Notes: generated from the letters alone by a model not told the origin. Positions 8,038 through 18,106 are shown, counted from the stretch's first letter. The stretch: DNA of 64,000 bases from UBA2658 sp964617335 (GCA_964617335.1 CAZTXG010000002.1:36726-100725); one strand, 5' to 3'. Translations and numbers: made by a program.

Positions 8038-9957
8038 ATGGCAAAAAAACAGTTTAAAACAGAATCAAAAAGAATACTGGACCTGATGATAAACTCTATC
8101 TACACTCATCAGGAAATTTTTCTAAGAGAGCTTATCTCAAACGCAAGCGATGCCATCGATAAACTTTGCTATCTGTCCCTTACGGACGATAATGTAAAGA
8201 TGGAGCGCTCGGACTTTAAAATAAAGCTGAGTGTATCCGAGGAGGAACGTATAATAAGCGTTTCCGATAACGGCATTGGCATGACAAAGGAGGATTTGGA
8301 AAAAAATCTCGGAGTTATCGCCAGCAGCGGTTCTCTGCGCTTTAAAAATGAGATGGATAAATCCGGCGAGGCCTCGGAGCTTGACATTATAGGTCAGTTC
8401 GGCGTGGGCTTTTATTCCGCCTTTATGGTTTCCGACAAGGTGACGGTTATATCAAAGGCCTATGGTTCGGAAACGGCCTATAAGTGGGAAAGCGAAGGCA
8501 CAGACGGATACACCATTACAGAGTGTGAAAAAGACGGTGTCGGCACAGACATCATCATGAAGATTAAAGAAGACGCGGAAGAAAGTGAATACACAAGATT
8601 TTTAAACGAGATGTCCATAGGGCAGCTTGTTAAAAAATACAGTGACTTTATCCGCTGGCCTATTGTGATGGACGGAATACGGTATGAGGAAGTTGAAACA
8701 GGTGAGCTTGACGAGGACGGAAAGCCCATCATGACAACTGTGGAGGTCCCCGGCGAGGAAACCATAAACAGCATGGTTCCCATCTGGCAGCTTCCCCGTG
8801 AAGAGGTGAGTAAGGAAGAATCCGACGAGTTTTACCAGAACACCTTTTATGATTACACACCCCCCATCAGCACCATCCGTGTAAACGCCGAGGGGCAGGT
8901 CACCTATAAGGCCATGATTTTCATTCCCGGCAGGGCGCCCTCAAACTTTTTTTCCGACCAATTTGAAGATGGCCTTCAGCTATACAGCAGCGGTGTAATG
9001 GTTATGGACCGCTGCAAAGATGTAATTCCTGACTGCTTCCGCTTTGTCCGCGGCATAGTAGACAGTCTGGATTTCCCCTTAAACATCTCCAGAGAAACCT
9101 TGCAGCACAGCAGGCAGCTTAAAATTATATCTAACAACCTTGAAAAGAAAATTAAAAACGAGCTTATCCGCCTGATGGACGAGGAAGCCGAAGAATATGA
9201 CAAGTTTTATGAGGCCTTCGGCACCCACCTTAAGTATGCTCTTTGCGCCAACTACGGGGAGAAAAAAGAACTGCTGCGTGATCTTATGATGTTCTACTCC
9301 AGCACTGAAAAAGAGCTTATACCTCTGCGTGAGTATAAGGAAAAGATGCCCGAGGAACAAAAGTTTATTTATTACGTCTGTACAAGTAGTGTTTTGCAGG
9401 CGGAAAACCTTCCCCAGGCCGAGCAGGTCAGGGACCATGGCTATGAAATTCTTTATATGCTTGACGATGAGGACGAGTTTGTCATTCGTGCCTTAAAGGA
9501 ACACGAAGGCATCCCCTTCTGCAACATTACAACAGACGATTTGGGCTTTGAAACCGAGGAAGACAAGACGCAAACGGAAAAGCAGGAGGAAGAAAACCGT
9601 GAGCTTTTGGATTTCGTCAAGGAAACTTTGGGCGAGTCCGTTTCCGACGTTAAGCTTAGCACAAAGCTTAAAACTCATCCCGTGTATCTTAGCACCCAGG
9701 GGGATGTTTCCATTGAGATGGAAAAGTATTTCTCCGTTATGAAAAATAACGAGATGGCTCAGGGTATAAAGGCTCAAAGGGTACTGGAGCTAAACGCCTC
9801 CCACGAAGCTTTTAAGTCTCTTTCCGAGGCCTTTGAAAACGATAAGGAAAGGGCAAAGCTTCTTGCAAAGCTTCTTCACTCTCAGGCTCTTCTAATTGCG
9901 GGGCTGCCTTTAGAAAACCCCTCTGAATATACAGAGCTTGTATGCTCACTTTTCTAA
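8038..9957 (+). CDS. htpG: Molecular chaperone HtpG (Hsp90 family)
   Basis: An ATP-dependent cytosolic Hsp90 chaperone of 639 residues. The N-terminal GHKL ATPase domain shows ELISNASDA, DNGIGM and GQFGVGFYSAF, the nucleotide-binding elements of the family. A middle domain and a C-terminal dimerisation domain follow, and total length matches bacterial HtpG. The first ATG at 8029 sits only 3 nt from GGGAGG. The next ATG, 8038, gives MAKKQFKTESKR, where family members begin, at 12 nt from the same site. I prefer 8038 but cannot exclude 8029. It is transcribed alone from its own promoter candidate. Confidence 0.95.
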   Translation: MAKKQFKTESKRILDLMINSIYTHQEIFLRELISNASDAIDKLCYLSLTDDNVKMERSDFKIKLSVSEEERIISVSDNGIGMTKEDLEKNLGVIASSGSLRFKNEMDKSGEASELDIIGQFGVGFYSAFMVSDKVTVISKAYGSETAYKWESEGTDGYTITECEKDGVGTDIIMKIKEDAEESEYTRFLNEMSIGQLVKKYSDFIRWPIVMDGIRYEEVETGELDEDGKPIMTTVEVPGEETINSMVPIWQLPREEVSKEESDEFYQNTFYDYTPPISTIRVNAEGQVTYKAMIFIPGRAPSNFFSDQFEDGLQLYSSGVMVMDRCKDVIPDCFRFVRGIVDSLDFPLNISRETLQHSRQLKIISNNLEKKIKNELIRLMDEEAEEYDKFYEAFGTHLKYALCANYGEKKELLRDLMMFYSSTEKELIPLREYKEKMPEEQKFIYYVCTSSVLQAENLPQAEQVRDHGYEILYMLDDEDEFVIRALKEHEGIPFCNITTDDLGFETEEDKTQTEKQEEENRELLDFVKETLGESVSDVKLSTKLKTHPVYLSTQGDVSIEMEKYFSVMKNNEMAQGIKAQRVLELNASHEAFKSLSEAFENDKERAKLLAKLLHSQALLIAGLPLENPSEYTELVCSLF

Positions 9958-9967
9958 TGTAAGGGGC

Positions 9968-9999
9968 GCTTGGGGGCGGGGAAAAACCTGCCCCCAAGC
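9968..9999 (+). terminator. GC-rich inverted repeat after htpG
   Basis: A perfect 10-bp stem, GCTTGGGGGC with GCCCCCAAGC, has a 12-nt loop but no T tract. It could end htpG transcription or be a processing or pause hairpin. Confidence 0.4.
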
Positions 10000-10062
10000 C
10001 GGATAAAAAGCTTAGAGCGGCAAAAAACAAACTTAAACCAAGGCAAGGAAGGAGCGTGACCC

Positions 10063-11289
10063 ATGGAACGCAGGCTGGGAATATATATCCACATACCCTT
10101 TTGCGCGGGAAAGTGCTCATATTGCGATTTTTACTCTCTTGCCGGCATGGATAGTTTTATGCCGAGGTATCAGCAGGCGCTCATACGGCATATTGAGGAA
10201 TCCGCTCCCAATATGGAGCAGTATTATATAGACACGGTGTACTTCGGCGGCGGAACTCCAAGCTATTACGGGGCAAAATATATCTGCGGCATTTTCAGCG
10301 CTCTTAAAAGCTGTGCCAAGGTTTTAAAGTCCTCTGAGATAACTGTGGAAATGAATCCCGAAAGTGTAAAAAGAGAGGATTTGCGCCTTTTGAAAAGCGA
10401 AGGCGTAAATCGGATTTCCCTTGGGGTTCAGTCGGCAAACGACGAAATCTTAAAAATTATCGGCCGCCGCCATAATTTCAGGCAGGCGGAGCAGGCTGTT
10501 AAGCTTATGAGGGCCGAGGGCTTCGACAATATAAGCATGGACCTTATCTACGGCCTTCCCGGGCAGACAAGAAATGACTGGGCAGACACTCTTTCAAAGA
10601 TAATCGCCCTGCGCCCCCAGCACCTTTCCTGTTACGGACTGAAGCTTGAGGAGGGCACGCCCCTTTGCAAATATGAGGGCAGCGATTTTTTGCCCACAGA
10701 TGACGACCAGGCAGATATGTATCTTTATATGACGGATATGCTGGAGCATTACGGCTATCCCCAGTATGAAATTTCAAACTTTGCCATGAAGGGCTACCGC
10801 TCACGGCACAACCTTAAATATTGGAAGCTGGATGACTATATGGGCTTTGGCCCCGGCGCCCACTCCTGTGTCAGCGGTGTTAGATACAGCTATATAAAAG
10901 ACCTTGAAGGCTACATAAACGGGGTCTTGGAAGGCTCTGAAATAATTGACGAATACGAAAACACAGACAGGCTGGAGCGGGCGGCGGAATACATCATGCT
11001 GGGCATGAGAACCATAAGGGGAATTTCCCGTGAGGAATACAGCAGAGTTTATAGAAGCGGCTTTGACGGCATAGAATATCTTTTGGGTGAATATGAAAAA
11101 AAGGGCTGGACAAAAAGACGGGGCGAGCGCTGGAGCTTTACCTCCTCCGGTTTTCTCCTTTCAAATATGCTTATAGGCACCCTTCTTGAAGCTCAATCAC
11201 AGGAAAAAATCAGCGCCAACCCCTGGATAATCGGCGCCGACAATAAGCAGTTGCCTGAGACTCAAGATGACAATGACAATTTAGTATAA
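10063..11289 (+). CDS. hemW: Radical SAM heme chaperone HemW (coproporphyrinogen oxidase-like)
   Basis: A 408-residue radical SAM protein. The cluster motif CAGKCSYC (CxxxCxxC) lies near residues 15-22 in YIHIPFCAGKCSYCDFYS, followed by YFGGGTPS and the HemN-type C-terminal region. HemW proteins were long called oxygen-independent coproporphyrinogen III oxidases, but those with the CxxxCxxC motif and lacking the extra Cys of true HemN are regarded as heme-binding chaperones. A GGAAGGAG box precedes ATG 10063. A VanW-domain gene follows after 58 nt in the same direction. Whether the organism makes heme at all is not shown here. Confidence 0.9.
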   Translation: MERRLGIYIHIPFCAGKCSYCDFYSLAGMDSFMPRYQQALIRHIEESAPNMEQYYIDTVYFGGGTPSYYGAKYICGIFSALKSCAKVLKSSEITVEMNPESVKREDLRLLKSEGVNRISLGVQSANDEILKIIGRRHNFRQAEQAVKLMRAEGFDNISMDLIYGLPGQTRNDWADTLSKIIALRPQHLSCYGLKLEEGTPLCKYEGSDFLPTDDDQADMYLYMTDMLEHYGYPQYEISNFAMKGYRSRHNLKYWKLDDYMGFGPGAHSCVSGVRYSYIKDLEGYINGVLEGSEIIDEYENTDRLERAAEYIMLGMRTIRGISREEYSRVYRSGFDGIEYLLGEYEKKGWTKRRGERWSFTSSGFLLSNMLIGTLLEAQSQEKISANPWIIGADNKQLPETQDDNDNLV

Positions 11290-11347
11290 AACTGCGAAAA
11301 TATTCGCATAAATATAAAGTTTAAAAAGATAAGGGCGGTGGACTATA

Positions 11348-13108
11348 ATGAAGCTGTTCAGTGATAGATCCGGCGATAACAAGAAAAAGGCTTCCAAAAA
11401 AGCGCCGGCGGCGGCAAAGTCCCGGCCGCCTAAAAAGAGTGCAAAAAAACCTGTGGAAAAAAAGAGTGAGGGCGGAAGGAAAAAGTTTCTTATAGTGGCG
11501 GCTACGGCTGTTTTAGTTCTCTGCGCCGCTTTTTTTGCCCTGGGCGCTTATGCAAACGGTCTTGAAACAATTTTTCCCAAGGTCAGCATGGAGGGAACAG
11601 ATTTAGGCGGGCTTAGCCTTTCCGAAGCTGCCGAGGCCCTTTCAAAGGGCGTTTTGGGGGAAGCTGAGGACAGGGAGCTTTTTATTTCCCTTCCGGCAGA
11701 CTGTGAAATGGTTTTAAGCGCCAAAGAAGCGGGCTTTTTCATGCCTGCTCCGGAGGCTGCGGTTTTTGCCTATGAAAGCTGCCATAACAAGGGATTTTTC
11801 GGAAACACCGGCACCTACATAAGGGCGCTTACATCGGGAATAGAGCTTAAAACCTCCGATGGAGCAGAGCCTAATGAGGCTTACATCCGCTTAAAAATTC
11901 AGGAGGGGGTTCGGGACGCGAACATTGCCCTTATGGAAGAGGACCTTGAAATCGGTGAAGACAGTATAAGCGTTGTTAAAGGAGCCGGCTCTGTCAGCAT
12001 AAACGAGGATGAGCTTTTCGAGCTTATTTTTGAAGCTTTTAAACGGGGTGACTATCTGCCCATACGCTATACGGCGGAAAAGCCGGGCAGCGGAGATGGG
12101 GCGGAAATTGACCTGCAAGAGCTTTACGACACAATTTTTCGTGAACCTGTAAACGCCGAGTATGACAAGGAAACAAAGCAGGCCACAGAGCATATAGTCG
12201 GCAGAAGCTTTGATATGGATTTGGCCCAGAGCATTTGGGACAGAGCCGTAAACGGCGATAAAGTAGTTATCCCCCTCATACTTGAAGAACCGGAGATAAC
12301 CACGGAAAAGCTAAACAGTATGCTGTTTTCCGACCTGCTTTCCCAGAAGAGCACATCCCTCGGCGGCAGCAGCGCCGCCAGAGTTAACAACATTACAAAG
12401 GCTGCCGCAGCTATTAACGGCCTTGTTTTAAACCCCGGGGACGAGTTTTCCTTTAACAAAACCGTTGGCCAGCGCACAGCTTCAGCAGGCTATCAGGCCG
12501 CCGGAGCCTATTCAAACGGAGAGGTTGTTTCGGAAGTCGGCGGAGGAATTTGTCAGGTGTCCTCAACCCTTTATTACTGCAGCCTTATAGCAAACCTTGA
12601 AATTGTGGAAAGATACTGCCACTACTTCGGAGTAAGCTATTTGCCGGCAGGCCTTGATGCCACAGTAAGCTGGCCCGCGCCGGACTTTAGGTTTAAAAAC
12701 AACAGCGATTACCCCATAAAAATTGAAGCCGGTGTAGATACATCAGCATATACCGTTTATATTAAAATATACGGCTCTAACCCTGATGGCATAAAAGTGG
12801 AAATGACCACAGAGACCTGGGCCACGGCAAACGGATACGGAGCGGTTTCCTATCGCTGGGTTTATGATAAAAACGGAAACCTCATAAGCAAAAAAGAAGA
12901 GGCAAAAAGCCAATACCACTACCAGAAAGAAGCCGAGGAAAGCCCCAGCCCCAGTCCATCCGAGGAGCCTTCACCCTCACCCTCGGAAAATCCGACTGAG
13001 CCAACTCCAACTCCCACACCCACCCCAACACCGACTCCCCCTGAGCCTACGGCACCTGTGGAGCCCACACCGGCTCCTGAGCCTGTACCTGTAAATCCGG
13101 AGGCCTGA
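11348..13108 (+). CDS. Membrane-anchored VanW-domain protein with Pro-rich tail
   Basis: A 586-residue surface protein of unknown function. A Lys-rich cytoplasmic N-terminus (1-45) precedes one membrane helix (about 46-68). An extracellular region of about 250 residues resembling peptidoglycan-binding-4 domains follows, then a VanW domain from about 345 to 475 with LNPGDEFSFNKTVGQRT and EVGGGICQVSSTLY. The tail from about 535 is low-complexity Ser-Pro and Thr-Pro repeats, probably spanning the wall. VanW occurs in some vancomycin-resistance clusters, but most VanW proteins are chromosomal wall-associated proteins, and no other van genes are present here. It lies 58 nt after hemW and 62 nt before metG, so it may be cotranscribed. 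Confidence 0.8.
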   Translation: MKLFSDRSGDNKKKASKKAPAAAKSRPPKKSAKKPVEKKSEGGRKKFLIVAATAVLVLCAAFFALGAYANGLETIFPKVSMEGTDLGGLSLSEAAEALSKGVLGEAEDRELFISLPADCEMVLSAKEAGFFMPAPEAAVFAYESCHNKGFFGNTGTYIRALTSGIELKTSDGAEPNEAYIRLKIQEGVRDANIALMEEDLEIGEDSISVVKGAGSVSINEDELFELIFEAFKRGDYLPIRYTAEKPGSGDGAEIDLQELYDTIFREPVNAEYDKETKQATEHIVGRSFDMDLAQSIWDRAVNGDKVVIPLILEEPEITTEKLNSMLFSDLLSQKSTSLGGSSAARVNNITKAAAAINGLVLNPGDEFSFNKTVGQRTASAGYQAAGAYSNGEVVSEVGGGICQVSSTLYYCSLIANLEIVERYCHYFGVSYLPAGLDATVSWPAPDFRFKNNSDYPIKIEAGVDTSAYTVYIKIYGSNPDGIKVEMTTETWATANGYGAVSYRWVYDKNGNLISKKEEAKSQYHYQKEAEESPSPSPSEEPSPSPSENPTEPTPTPTPTPTPTPPEPTAPVEPTPAPEPVPVNPEA

Positions 13109-13170
13109 AGACAAGGCATCTTAAGTTAATAAGGGCACAATTTTACGCCCATAATGGAGGAAGAAATATA

Positions 13171-15099
13171 ATGAGTAAGGAAACATTTTACATCACCACC
13201 CCGATTTACTACCCATCGGATAAGCTGCACATAGGCCATGCCTACTGCACTGTGGCAACAGATACCATAGCAAGGTATAAAAGGATGCGGGGCTATGATG
13301 TAATGTACCTTACGGGAACCGACGAACATGGGCAAAAGATTGAGGAAAAGGCAAAGGCGAAGGGTGTTTCCCCCAAGGAATTTGTAGACGAGATAGTTGC
13401 AGGCAAAGGCGGAATTTTGGATTTGTGGAAGCTTATGAATATTTCCAACGACCGCTTTATCCGCACAACAGACGAGTATCACGTTTCCGCAATACAGAAG
13501 ATTTTCAAAAAAATGTACGACAAGGGCGACATTTACAAAAGCAGCTATAAAGGAAAATACTGCACACCCTGTGAAAGCTTTTGGACAGACAGCCAGCTTA
13601 ATGACGGCAAATGCCCCGACTGCGGCAGACCGGTTCATGAGGCCGAAGAAGAAGCCTATTTCTTCCGTCTTTCAAAATACGGGGAAAGAGTGCAGGCCCT
13701 TTTGGAAAGCGGCACATTTTTAGAGCCGGCCTCCAGAGTAAACGAAATGATAAACAACTTCATAAAGCCCGGTTTAGAAGACCTCTGCGTTTCCCGCACC
13801 AGCTTCAGCTGGGGCATACCTGTGGATTTTGACCCCGATCATGTGGTTTATGTCTGGGTGGACGCTCTTTCAAACTATATAACTGCTCTGGGCTATATGA
13901 ACGATAAGTATGATGACTTTTCTAAATACTGGCCCTGTGATGTGCATTTTGTGGGCAAGGAAATTGTCCGCTTCCACAGTATAATCTGGCCCGCCATGCT
14001 CATGAGTCTAGAGCTGCCCCTGCCGAAAAAGGTTTTTGGCCACGGCTGGCTGCTCATAGACGGGGGCAAGATGAGCAAAAGCCGCGGCAATGTGGTTGAC
14101 CCTGTGGTTTTGTCCCAGCGCTATGGGGTTGACAGCTTAAGGTATTTTCTTATGCGGGAATTCCCTCTGGGAAGCGACGGAAACTTTACCAACGAGTTGC
14201 TTATAAACAGGATAAACTCAGACCTTGCAAACGACTTGGGTAACCTTGTTTCAAGAACTGTGGCCATGGTTATAAAATACTTCGGCGGCACCCTTCCCAA
14301 AGAGCGCCGCGGGGATGATATCGACAGGGAGCTTATAGAAATGGCAGGCTCTCTGCGGGGTATTTACGAAACTAACATGGAGAAGTTTGCCACCCAAAAC
14401 GCTGCCCTTGAAGTTTTTAAGGTGGTGTCTCGAGCGAATAAGTATATCGACGAAACCACCCCATGGATTTTGGCAAAAGACGAGGAAAACCGCCCCCGTC
14501 TTGCCAGTGTTATGTATAATCTTCTTGAATCCATCCGCATTTGTGTAAGCCTGCTCCAGCCCTTCATGCCTGAAAGCTGCGAAAAGGTTTTTGCGCAAAT
14601 CGGCGCTGATGAAAAAGACAGACTTTGGGAAAATGCAGGAACCTTTGGTGTTTTAAATCCGGAGCTTACAGTCCAAAAGGGCGAAACCCTTTTTCCCCGC
14701 ATTGACCTTGAAAAAGAGCTTCAGGCTCTGGAAAACTTAAACCCTGCCCCCGCGGCAGAGGAAACCAAGGCAGAGCCTATCACCATAGACGATTTTGCCA
14801 AGGTGGAAATGACAGTTTGCAAGGTTTTGGAATGTGAAAACGTTAAAAAGTCGGACAAGCTCCTTAAATTTCAGCTTGACGACGGCAGCGGAAAAACCCG
14901 TCAAATTCTCTCGGGCATCGCAAAGTTTTATAAGCCCCAGGAGCTTGTTGGAAAAACCCTTGTGGCCTGCACAAATCTGCCCCCCAGAAAAATGATGGGG
15001 CAGGACAGCTGCGGCATGATAATTTCCGCCGAAAAGGAAGATGGCCTGCATCTTCTCATTTTGGATGATTCTGTTCCTGCCGGAGCAAAGCTCTGCTAA
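13171..15099 (+). CDS. metG: Methionine--tRNA ligase
   Basis: Class I methionyl-tRNA synthetase of 642 residues that charges initiator and elongator tRNA-Met. HIGH is at 20-23 and the KMSKS loop (GGKMSKSRGN) near 300. A zinc-binding insertion carries Cys131, Cys134, Cys148 and Cys151. The C-terminus (about 535-642) is a Trbp111/EMAP-type tRNA-binding OB domain (DFAKVEMTVCKVLECENV) that supports dimerisation. GGAGG lies 11 nt before the ATG. A strong terminator separates it from the convergent mnmA. Confidence 0.97.
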   Translation: MSKETFYITTPIYYPSDKLHIGHAYCTVATDTIARYKRMRGYDVMYLTGTDEHGQKIEEKAKAKGVSPKEFVDEIVAGKGGILDLWKLMNISNDRFIRTTDEYHVSAIQKIFKKMYDKGDIYKSSYKGKYCTPCESFWTDSQLNDGKCPDCGRPVHEAEEEAYFFRLSKYGERVQALLESGTFLEPASRVNEMINNFIKPGLEDLCVSRTSFSWGIPVDFDPDHVVYVWVDALSNYITALGYMNDKYDDFSKYWPCDVHFVGKEIVRFHSIIWPAMLMSLELPLPKKVFGHGWLLIDGGKMSKSRGNVVDPVVLSQRYGVDSLRYFLMREFPLGSDGNFTNELLINRINSDLANDLGNLVSRTVAMVIKYFGGTLPKERRGDDIDRELIEMAGSLRGIYETNMEKFATQNAALEVFKVVSRANKYIDETTPWILAKDEENRPRLASVMYNLLESIRICVSLLQPFMPESCEKVFAQIGADEKDRLWENAGTFGVLNPELTVQKGETLFPRIDLEKELQALENLNPAPAAEETKAEPITIDDFAKVEMTVCKVLECENVKKSDKLLKFQLDDGSGKTRQILSGIAKFYKPQELVGKTLVACTNLPPRKMMGQDSCGMIISAEKEDGLHLLILDDSVPAGAKLC

Positions 15100-15106
15100 T
15101 AGATTA

Positions 15107-15152
15107 AAAAAGACCATGGCTGTGAGAAGTTTCTCACGGCCATGGTCTTTTT
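15107..15152. terminator. Bidirectional terminator between metG and mnmA
   Basis: The arms are 22 nt (15107-15128 and 15131-15152), nearly perfect with one G-T, and begin with A and end with T tracts on both strands. Confidence 0.9.
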
Positions 15153-15160
15153 ATATAATT

Positions 15161-16159
15161 TCAAACTATAAAACCGCCGCCTAAAACCAAATCGTCTTTA
15201 TAAAAAACGGCAGTTTGTCCGGAAGTGGGTGCACGAACAGGTGTTTCAAAGAAAACCTCGGCAGAGTTTCCTTGGTAGCTTATTAGTGCCTTAGTCTGCT
15301 CCTTACTGTGGCGAACACGAACCTCGGCGGAAAAGTCCCCTTCTTGAGGGATAAGCCAGTTTATATCACGGACTTTAATAGAGTCTGTCATCAAAGCCTC
15401 GCCCTCAGACAAGACCACCTCGTTGGTTTCGGGACGTATTTGGGAGACATAAACCCTTTTTCCGGCGGAAAAGTTAAGCCCCCGCCGCTGACCTATGGTA
15501 TAGCGGTGTATGCCCCTGTGGCGGCCTAAAACCCTGCCGCTTTCATCAACAAAATTGCCTTCCGGCGGATAGACCCCTCTTTTTTCGATATAGGCAGCAT
15601 AGTCCTTGTCGGGGATAAAGCAAATTTCCATGCTGGCGGGCTTTTCCGCAGCCGGAATTAAAAACTCATGAGCAAGGGCACGAACCTGCTTTTTGCTGTA
15701 ATCCCCAAGGGGCAGCAAAAGCCGATTTAGCTGCCCGGGCTCTATGCGGCAGAGCATATAGCTCTGGTCATTTTCCGGATGACCCTTGTATAGCTTTCCA
15801 TCAATGGCACGGGCATAATGCCCTGTGGCAATATAATCCGCTCCGACTTTATCTGCGTGGTCGCAAAGCACCTTAAACTTCACAAGCCTATTGCACAAAA
15901 CACAAGGGTTTGGCGTTTCCCCCAGAAGATAGGCGGAAACAAAGGGAGCACAAATCTTTTCCTCCAGCTCTTCCGATATATCCCGAATTTCAAGGGGAAT
16001 ACCAAGAGATGAAGCGGCGCTTACAGCGTCGTTTTTAGCCCCTTCCGTGCCAATGTCCATGTAAAGACCATATAGCTCATAGCCCATTTTTTGAAGAAGA
16101 CGGGCGGCAAGGGCGCTGTCAACTCCGCCGGATAGGCCGAGAACAACTTTTTTATTCAT
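15161..16159 (-). CDS. mnmA: tRNA-specific 2-thiouridylase
   Basis: A 332-residue PP-loop enzyme that adds the 2-thio group to U34 of tRNA-Lys, -Glu and -Gln. The ATP loop SGGVDS lies near 10-15. Catalytic Cys86 (NPCVLC) and Cys180 (SMEICF) form the persulfide/disulfide pair. ATG 16159 lies inside the last codons of mnmG (ATGAATAA) with AAGGAG just upstream, so the two are translationally coupled; the longer in-frame extension is mnmG sequence. Length is slightly short for the family but all catalytic parts are present. Confidence 0.95.
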   Translation of the reverse strand: MNKKVVLGLSGGVDSALAARLLQKMGYELYGLYMDIGTEGAKNDAVSAASSLGIPLEIRDISEELEEKICAPFVSAYLLGETPNPCVLCNRLVKFKVLCDHADKVGADYIATGHYARAIDGKLYKGHPENDQSYMLCRIEPGQLNRLLLPLGDYSKKQVRALAHEFLIPAAEKPASMEICFIPDKDYAAYIEKRGVYPPEGNFVDESGRVLGRHRGIHRYTIGQRRGLNFSAGKRVYVSQIRPETNEVVLSEGEALMTDSIKVRDINWLIPQEGDFSAEVRVRHSKEQTKALISYQGNSAEVFFETPVRAPTSGQTAVFYKDDLVLGGGFIV

Positions 16160-18044
16160 CTCTTTGCTCCTTGTTCTCCCTGCGGCTTTCCAAATACACC
16201 ATGAGGGCGGCCATATCCGCCGGAGAAACTCCCGATATGCGGCCTGCCTGCCCAAGGTTTTCCGGCCTAATTTTATTTAACTTCTGGCGGGCCTCTATGC
16301 GAAGGCCCTTTATATCTTCATAGTTTAAGTCTCTGGGCAGGCGGCGGTTTTCCATTTTTGAAAACTCCTTCACCTGACGGATTTGCCTGTCGATATAACC
16401 TGCGTATTTAAGAGAAATTTCCACCTGCTCAAAAATTTCACGGGAGAGACTTGGCCTTTCTGTGTCAAAAGGGCTAAGGTCCTTATAACTTATCTGTGGG
16501 CGGCGAAGAAGATTTGCAAGGGACACGCCGCTATTAGTCGCTGTTGTCCCTGCTGCCAAAAGCATCTTAGAAAGCTCCGGCGTGGGGGCAAGACTTTTAC
16601 TCTCAAGGCGCTGTATCTCCCTTTCCACGGCAGCGTATTTTTCCAAAACCGCCTCATGGCGCTCATTGGAAACAAGGCCGATGCGGTGACCGAAGGCAGA
16701 AAGTCTTATATCGGCATTATCCTGCCGAAGAAGCAGGCGGTATTCCGTGCGGGAGGTCATCATACGGTATGGCTCGTTTGTGCCCTTGGTCACAAGATCA
16801 TCTATGAGTGTGCCGATATACCCATCAGAGCGCTTTAAAATAAGCTCCGGCTCACCCTTAATTTTAAGGGCGGCATTAACCCCTGCCATAAAACCCTGAA
16901 CGGCTGCTTCCTCATAGCCGGAGCTGCCGTTAAACTGCCCGGCGCCGTAAAGCCCGGGAATTTTTTTTGACTCCAAGGTGGCATAAAGCTCCGTTGGGTC
17001 AACGCAGTCATATTCAATGGCATAGGCAGGGCGGGTCATTTCAGCCTTTTCAAAACCCACAAGACTGTGGAGCATTTTCACCTGAACCTCCTCAGGCAGG
17101 GAGGAGGAAAAGCCCTGTAAATACATTTCGTTGGTGTCAAGCCCCATAGGCTCCAAAAAAAGCTGGTGGCGGCTTTTATCAGCGAAACGGACAATTTTAT
17201 CTTCAATGGAGGGGCAGTACCGTGCGCCTATGCCCTCTATAAGTCCGCCGTAAAGGGGACTTAGGTGAAGATTCTCACGGATGATTTCGTGGGTTTTTTC
17301 ATTGGTATAGGTAAGGTAACAAACAGCCTTGTTTTCAGGCATTTGTTCAGTTGTGAAGGAAAAGGGAGAAATGTCCTCATCCCCCGGCTGAAGCTCCATT
17401 TTGGAAAGGTCAATGGTTTTGCTGTTCACCCTTGGAGGGGTACCGGTTTTAAAGCGGCGCATGGAAAGGCCCAAAGATACAAGTCTCTCCGTTAAAGCCT
17501 TTGAAGAAGAAACCCCGTCTGGGCCGGAATCCACAACAACATCGCCGATTATTATGCTGCTGCGAAGGTAAGTCCCCGTGCAGACTATAACAGCACGGCA
17601 GCGGTAAACCGCCCCAATATGGGTGACAAGGGAGCTTACAGCCCCATTTTCAAGACGAATATCCACAATCTCCGCCTGCTTAACCCGAAGATTTTCCTGA
17701 GACTCCAAGGTGTGCTTCACCACACTTTGATATTTGCGCCTGTCTGCCTGTGCCCTAAGGGAATGGACGGCAGGGCCTTTTCCCAGATTTAGCATCCTAT
17801 ATTGTATACAGGCCTTATCGGCAGCAATGCCCATTTCCCCGCCCATGGCATCAAGCTCACGCACAAGGTGACCCTTGCCTGTGCCGCCAATGGCAGGGTT
17901 ACAGGGAAGATTTCCGGCGGTGTCAAGGTTTATTGTAAAAATCATCGTGTCAAGGCCCATACGGGCGCAGGCCAGAGCCGCTTCAATTCCAGCGTGCCCC
18001 GCCCCGATGACGGCGATATCGCATTTTCCAGCATCATAGTTCAT
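16152..18044 (-). CDS. mnmG: tRNA uridine-5-carboxymethylaminomethyl(34) synthesis protein MnmG
   Basis: A 630-residue FAD protein (GidA) that with MnmE installs the cmnm5 group at U34 of certain tRNAs. The FAD motif GAGHAGIEAALA is near the N-terminus and is followed by CNPAIGGTGKGHLVRE. The C-terminal helical domain that binds MnmE and tRNA is complete, ending in the RIEARQKL and GRISGVSPAD region. GGAGG lies 7 nt before ATG 18044. Its 3' end overlaps mnmA, whose product modifies the same base. mnmE is not in the window. Confidence 0.96.
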   Translation of the reverse strand: MNYDAGKCDIAVIGAGHAGIEAALACARMGLDTMIFTINLDTAGNLPCNPAIGGTGKGHLVRELDAMGGEMGIAADKACIQYRMLNLGKGPAVHSLRAQADRRKYQSVVKHTLESQENLRVKQAEIVDIRLENGAVSSLVTHIGAVYRCRAVIVCTGTYLRSSIIIGDVVVDSGPDGVSSSKALTERLVSLGLSMRRFKTGTPPRVNSKTIDLSKMELQPGDEDISPFSFTTEQMPENKAVCYLTYTNEKTHEIIRENLHLSPLYGGLIEGIGARYCPSIEDKIVRFADKSRHQLFLEPMGLDTNEMYLQGFSSSLPEEVQVKMLHSLVGFEKAEMTRPAYAIEYDCVDPTELYATLESKKIPGLYGAGQFNGSSGYEEAAVQGFMAGVNAALKIKGEPELILKRSDGYIGTLIDDLVTKGTNEPYRMMTSRTEYRLLLRQDNADIRLSAFGHRIGLVSNERHEAVLEKYAAVEREIQRLESKSLAPTPELSKMLLAAGTTATNSGVSLANLLRRPQISYKDLSPFDTERPSLSREIFEQVEISLKYAGYIDRQIRQVKEFSKMENRRLPRDLNYEDIKGLRIEARQKLNKIRPENLGQAGRISGVSPADMAALMVYLESRRENKEQRDE

Positions 18045-18077
18045 AGTTTTGCCTCCAGAGCAGTAGTTTAACACTTA

Positions 18078-18106
18078 ATTATAAGGTGTTTTTCTCTATT
18101 ATGCAA
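18078..18106 (-). promoter_or_regulatory. Candidate sigma-A promoter for mnmG-mnmA
   Basis: On the minus strand TTGCAT and TATAAT are separated by 17 bp, about 35 nt upstream of the mnmG start. The match is close to consensus. Confidence 0.6.

Noticed and set aside
11348..13108. Vancomycin resistance cluster because of the VanW domain
   Set aside because: No vanA/B/C-type ligase, vanH/X or vanRS genes nearby; VanW proteins are widespread in Clostridia.
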